From a virus, in IMG/VR virus record IMGVR_UViG_3300042563_002299, positions 17,538 through 81,537 of that record: 64,000 nucleotides of DNA, one strand, 5' to 3'. This document shows, piece by piece, positions 60,495 to 64,000 of this stretch. The translations under genes and the position numbers were made by a program. Every line of letters begins with the position of its first letter. Position 1 is the first letter of the stretch. The notes under the pieces are model-generated. The model was not told the DNA's origin and searched no databases. It worked only from the letters and a program-made list of their open reading frames with translations.

Positions 60495-63400
60495 TTATAT
60501 ATTCTCAAACGATGCTCCTGTCGGAGTAATGTAGAATGTGATGTCGATGAATTCAAGTGATCTTGTAGGTTTGATATAAATCTTACCTGTCAATTGGTTT
60601 CTATCAATATCTTCAGGATCGTTGGATACCGTAACTCTAAAGTCATATAAACCTCGATCTCTTCTGATTGCATCTAAGATTGGATTAACCGCGTTTAAGA
60701 AATCTTGTCTTACTTGTGCGTCGTTTTGTTCAAACAATAATCTTACAGATACTGCTGATATCAATTTACGAGCTTGTAGTAACAATCTTCTTACGTTAAT
60801 TCTGTCAAGAGCAGATTCTCTAACTTGTAAAGTTTTGTTACCCCAAATTACCGTACCTACATCAGAGAAGGTTGCAATTGGGTTAATTCTACCTATGTAA
60901 AGAATGTCTCTATCTTCTTGAGTTAACTTCTTACGAGCTTTAATACAATTAACAATACCACGAGTGTAACCCGCCGCCGCGAACCAAGGGAATGCGATGT
61001 TATCTGTTAATGCCAAGTTTCTCGTAACCTCTGCTGTTGGTGGGATGTAGATTTGAGTGTTATTAACACTATCTCTTGTCAATACCCACGGATAGTAAGT
61101 AGCGGTGTAGTTAGAGTCAATTCCTGTGTTGTCTAAGTTGTCAACCGCCTCAGTTGGGTAGATTAAATAATCTTGTCCGTTAAGAGAAGGAACATACATA
61201 TCAACGTCAGGTGTAGTACACACATAAAGCGAATCCGCTCTGTTGAACTCAATCATCTCAATTGCTGACTCAACCAAGTTACTATTGTTAACATAATCAA
61301 TACCCGGTGTTACAAACACGTTGATGTTTACCGCTTCAGGGTTTGCAAATGTTTGTTGACCTAACAAGTATGCGTAGTAGTCAGAGTTTGCAAAGTTTTG
61401 AGTTCCATCACCTAAAGAAATTTCTTTAAATGCTCCCCATCCTGTAGCGTTAGGGTATCTTGTAGAAGGACAAGCCCCTCTTAAGAATCCGGTTCTACCA
61501 ATTTGGAAATTATCAGTGTTTGTTCTCCACTCTCTGTAGATATCCCATCCGTCAAAACCACCTTGTACTAAGAATGTGAACTTACGAGCGAACAATCTAT
61601 AGTAAGCGTTTGTTGGTAATTCAGGATCAGTAATGAATGGTGAATTACCACAGATGAATCTTGGGTCACCACTTGTTGAGAACTCAGGTCCGATTGTTAA
61701 ACCACTTGCATTTACATCCATGTGGAAACCAGCTGATCTGTAATTAAATGGTAAACCATCAATATCACAAGTGTTGATTGGGTTTCTCTTACCAACATAT
61801 TCGAAATATGCCGGATCCCAACCTAAACTATTAGATATACCTAAGTAAGTTCTTCTTACGTTATCTCCTGGGCTAATTAAAGCATCATCATTACCCGTTG
61901 ATAAACCAAATGGTGGGTTATAGATAACTTCACCAGGGAAGTCGTATTTACCTTTGATAATTGGGAATGGTGAACTAGCACCCGCATAATTTCTAAAGTT
62001 GAATCCGTTAAATCCACAAGGTAATGCGTCGATCGGAGCGTCTTCACTCATTTCAACCATAACATATTTAGAGTTCAATGCGTACTCACCATCTAATGTA
62101 CCAATCTTATTAGCAACGAAGTTGTTTTCAGTTGGGTTCATTGAACAGTTTGTAAATTTCTCTATAACAACTGGATTTGCATCAGTATCAAAATAATCAC
62201 GGATCAATACATCAAAAGTTAAATTGTTGTAAGTTTGATTAATGATTGAGATTTTAATTAATGTGTTTGCCGCGTCACCATCGGATACTGTATAGAATCT
62301 AAATAAGTCATAAACTTTATTACCTCTTAATTCAGATACCACATAAGGTGAAGCCGGTGTTTGCCATTTGTCTAAGTACCAACCAATTGAGTTAGCGTCA
62401 CCACTCTGTGCTGATTCTAAAGCGATTAAGTTAGGGTTTAAACCTTTGATATAACCTTTTCTCCAAGAGTAATTTAAGAATGATTGGAATACCTCTTCAG
62501 CAAAAACAGGAACTTCAATTCTTGGTTTTTGGAAGTTAGTAATACCGAACACTTTAGTTACGTATTCAGGATCATTTTGAGTTAACGATGTTTCGAACTT
62601 AAATGCCGTACCGAATTTGTCTGTCACATTAACACCGAATGTTAGGTATGGATTTTTAAGAACACCAGCATATTGACCTGCCATATCTAATGTTACTTCA
62701 GATGTACCTGTCACAGAATATGCTGGGTTATTATCTGTTGTATATGTAGATATACCTCTTGATCTTAATGTGCTAACAACAACGTTATCGTAATCAACAT
62801 AAGATGTACCTGTATAATAGTATATCTTACCAACAATAGTGCCTGAATAACAATCTATGTTTACAGGTGTTGGTGTAGGTGTTGGTGATGTGAAAGGTGA
62901 AGGTGTAATACAAGGATTAACAAACGACGGAGTCGGTGTTGGTGATGCGGTTACTCCTGGTGTAGGTGTTGGGTTAGGGAAATATGCCGTTAAACCTGAC
63001 ACATACGTAAAGAATGAGAAACCAGAATAATTTGTATTACCATTATTGTTAAATAATGCGTAGTACCAAGAGTCGTTAAGTGGTGATAATAAATCAGTTT
63101 CATCTAACGATACTGAAGGAACTTCAAATACATTAGTTTCAACATTAAATCCTGAACCATTTAAAACATCATAATCATCAGTTGCAATAGAACCGAAGTA
63201 TGCGATTTGTTCGTCTTCCGCAGTATACGGATTAGAACTTGTGATTATGTTAAAAATTAAGTTTTGGATTTGAGTATTTAATGTTGAAGTATCTCCATTA
63301 AACTCTTCGTATTGACTTAATAATAAACTTTCAATTTCTGGTGGGAATGATGTTTGATAACCAATAGTTGTTGAACTATTTGTACATCCGGTGAACTCAA

Positions 63401-63845
63401 CACTGAATGTTAATTCTTTTGGTGTTACACAAGTTGTTACACAAGTGGTAAAGTCAGTTACTGAACTTAAACACCATACATCAATCGTACTTGGGTCAAC
63501 ATTAGCTACAGTTGTGATAGACCAAGACGGTCCAGCATCGTAGCCAGATAAACCAAGAATTCTAGTTACAAACAATTGGTTAGATTGTTGTAAATATGCT
63601 TTTGCGATATACGCGGCTTCGTACTTTGGAATCTGAGTATTAACAAATTTTTCAGGTGAGGTCCCACCGAATACGGTTTGGAATTCATCAAAACTTGTAA
63701 TAAAGATTGGTTCAAAAGCCGGTCCTATCAAAGTTTCTCCCGCAATACCCAAAGTAGTAACTCCGACACTTTGTGCTACAAAGCTCAAGTCAACCTCTGA
63801 AGTATAGACGCCTGGTGAAACAAAAACCTTACTGTTTGTTGCCAT
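60495..63845 (-). CDS. 18: Tail sheath protein gp18-like with Thr-Pro linker insertion (1116 aa)
   Basis: The N-terminus FVSPGVYTSEVDLSFVAQSV and the C-terminal domain (about residues 830-1116; with NIAFPWFAAAGYTRGIVNCI, then LRGACPSTRYPNATG-like upstream and RDRGLYDFRVTVS) are diagnostic of contractile sheath proteins. T4 gp18 has 659 residues. The extra length lies mainly between residues ~110 and ~330 and includes cysteine-containing strands (TTCVTTCVTPKEL) and two Thr-Pro linkers at ~287-329 (PTPTPGVTASPTPTPSFVNP). Insertions in sheath domains usually protrude outward. The role in contraction is certain; the function of the inserted part is unknown. Confidence 0.93.
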   Translation of the reverse strand: MATNSKVFVSPGVYTSEVDLSFVAQSVGVTTLGIAGETLIGPAFEPIFITSFDEFQTVFGGTSPEKFVNTQIPKYEAAYIAKAYLQQSNQLFVTRILGLSGYDAGPSWSITTVANVDPSTIDVWCLSSVTDFTTCVTTCVTPKELTFSVEFTGCTNSSTTIGYQTSFPPEIESLLLSQYEEFNGDTSTLNTQIQNLIFNIITSSNPYTAEDEQIAYFGSIATDDYDVLNGSGFNVETNVFEVPSVSLDETDLLSPLNDSWYYALFNNNGNTNYSGFSFFTYVSGLTAYFPNPTPTPGVTASPTPTPSFVNPCITPSPFTSPTPTPTPVNIDCYSGTIVGKIYYYTGTSYVDYDNVVVSTLRSRGISTYTTDNNPAYSVTGTSEVTLDMAGQYAGVLKNPYLTFGVNVTDKFGTAFKFETSLTQNDPEYVTKVFGITNFQKPRIEVPVFAEEVFQSFLNYSWRKGYIKGLNPNLIALESAQSGDANSIGWYLDKWQTPASPYVVSELRGNKVYDLFRFYTVSDGDAANTLIKISIINQTYNNLTFDVLIRDYFDTDANPVVIEKFTNCSMNPTENNFVANKIGTLDGEYALNSKYVMVEMSEDAPIDALPCGFNGFNFRNYAGASSPFPIIKGKYDFPGEVIYNPPFGLSTGNDDALISPGDNVRRTYLGISNSLGWDPAYFEYVGKRNPINTCDIDGLPFNYRSAGFHMDVNASGLTIGPEFSTSGDPRFICGNSPFITDPELPTNAYYRLFARKFTFLVQGGFDGWDIYREWRTNTDNFQIGRTGFLRGACPSTRYPNATGWGAFKEISLGDGTQNFANSDYYAYLLGQQTFANPEAVNINVFVTPGIDYVNNSNLVESAIEMIEFNRADSLYVCTTPDVDMYVPSLNGQDYLIYPTEAVDNLDNTGIDSNYTATYYPWVLTRDSVNNTQIYIPPTAEVTRNLALTDNIAFPWFAAAGYTRGIVNCIKARKKLTQEDRDILYIGRINPIATFSDVGTVIWGNKTLQVRESALDRINVRRLLLQARKLISAVSVRLLFEQNDAQVRQDFLNAVNPILDAIRRDRGLYDFRVTVSNDPEDIDRNQLTGKIYIKPTRSLEFIDITFYITPTGASFENI

Positions 63846-63876
63846 ACTATAAATTTCTTTTATTTATTTATTTTCC

Positions 63877-63884
63877 TATAAATA
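63877..63884 (-). promoter_or_regulatory. TATTTATA element upstream of the tail sheath gene
   Basis: Exact octamer on the coding strand (AGTATTTATAGG), 31 bp before the ATG at 63845. Confidence 0.5.
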
Positions 63885-63920
63885 CTTGTCAAAACACGAA
63901 AAACTTTACATTATAGAAAG

Positions 63921-63928
63921 TATTTATA
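63921..63928 (+). promoter_or_regulatory. TATTTATA element of a divergent plus-strand gene
   Basis: Exact octamer on the plus strand, 37 bp before the ATG at 63966. With the minus-strand copy at 63877-63884 it forms a divergent pair. Confidence 0.4.
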
Positions 63929-63965
63929 TTTTGGTAAGATTTTATTCTGCCTTAATTCTGCCCCT

Positions 63966-64000
63966 ATGTCTAAAGATAATAAGAAGATAAAAAACCTTAA
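63966..64000 (+). CDS. Start of a plus-strand gene, truncated by the window edge
   Basis: An ATG is followed by 11 codons beginning MSKDNKKIKNL with no stop before the edge. The product cannot be identified from this. Support comes from the TATTTATA element 37 bp upstream in the matching orientation and the absence of any minus-strand gene here. In T4 the sheath gene is preceded by the terminase gene on the same strand, so the divergent arrangement would differ. Confidence 0.4.
   Translation, partial: MSKDNKKIKNL

Noticed and set aside
1-64000. tRNA genes, integrase, transposase, insertion sequence ends and toxin-antitoxin pairs
   Set aside because: Gaps are too short or lack cloverleaf structure, and no protein with the relevant motifs was found. 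A covariance-model scan was not possible here.

Overview
The window looks like a 64 kb piece of a large, AT-rich, T4-like phage (contractile tail) that infects a member of the Bacteroidota. The T4-like parts are the recombination and replication set (gp46/gp47-like nuclease, primase, gp41-like helicase, UvsX, gp32-like SSB, FEN-type 5' exonuclease, class Ia ribonucleotide reductase) and the tail set (sheath gp18, tube gp19, gp26-like protein, tape measure, LysM adaptor, hub, gp25, gp6). The host guess is an inference. Several virion proteins carry modules typical of Bacteroidota surface proteins: SprB-like repeats, a PKD domain and a carboxypeptidase-regulatory-like beta-sandwich. Genes are also tightly packed and lack consistent Shine-Dalgarno sites.

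Almost every gene is on the minus strand, so transcription runs from high to low coordinates. From the right edge: 60.4-63.9 kb tail sheath; 58.9-60.4 kb HAD-like protein and tail tube; 56.1-58.9 kb gp26-like protein, an overlapping ORF in the +1 frame, and the tape measure; 42.7-56.1 kb two giant baseplate/hub proteins (1691 and 2362 aa), a LysM-like adaptor and two small proteins; 33.7-42.6 kb gp32-like SSB, UvsX, exonuclease, helicase, NrdB, NrdA and a small membrane protein; 7.7-33.6 kb gp25, gp6 and a 25 kb run of large tail and adhesin genes with a glycosyltransferase among them; 7.0-7.6 kb RuvC-like resolvase; 0-5.4 kb primase, RecB-like nuclease, zinc ribbon, gp47, small proteins and the start of gp46. 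Only two complete genes (5445-6954) lie on the plus strand. They encode adhesin-like proteins. A further plus-strand gene probably begins at 63966.

Six intrinsic terminators read on the minus strand divide the map into transcription units; gp32 has one on each side. An octamer close to TATTTATA lies 5-37 bp upstream of many virion genes on both strands and is the best candidate for a late-promoter element.

The main unusual points are: (1) a probable programmed +1 frameshift joining the gp26-like protein to a short ORF just before the tape measure gene, like the G/GT tail chaperones; (2) virion proteins built from host-adhesin-like modules, Thr-Pro linkers and collagen-like repeats, with a glycosyltransferase gene between them; (3) Thr-Pro-coding tracts in opposite orientation flanking ruvC that could allow in-frame exchange of adhesin tails by inversion; (4) Thr-Pro linkers inside the tail sheath; (5) a multi-pass hydrophobic block inside a 1860-aa tail protein; (6) an OmpA-like domain in a 1691-aa baseplate protein; (7) three proteins with short N-terminal helices ending in I-x-E that resemble T4 capsid-targeting sequences. 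No tRNA, CRISPR array, integrase, transposase or reverse transcriptase was seen, and no gene-free stretch exceeds about 110 bases.
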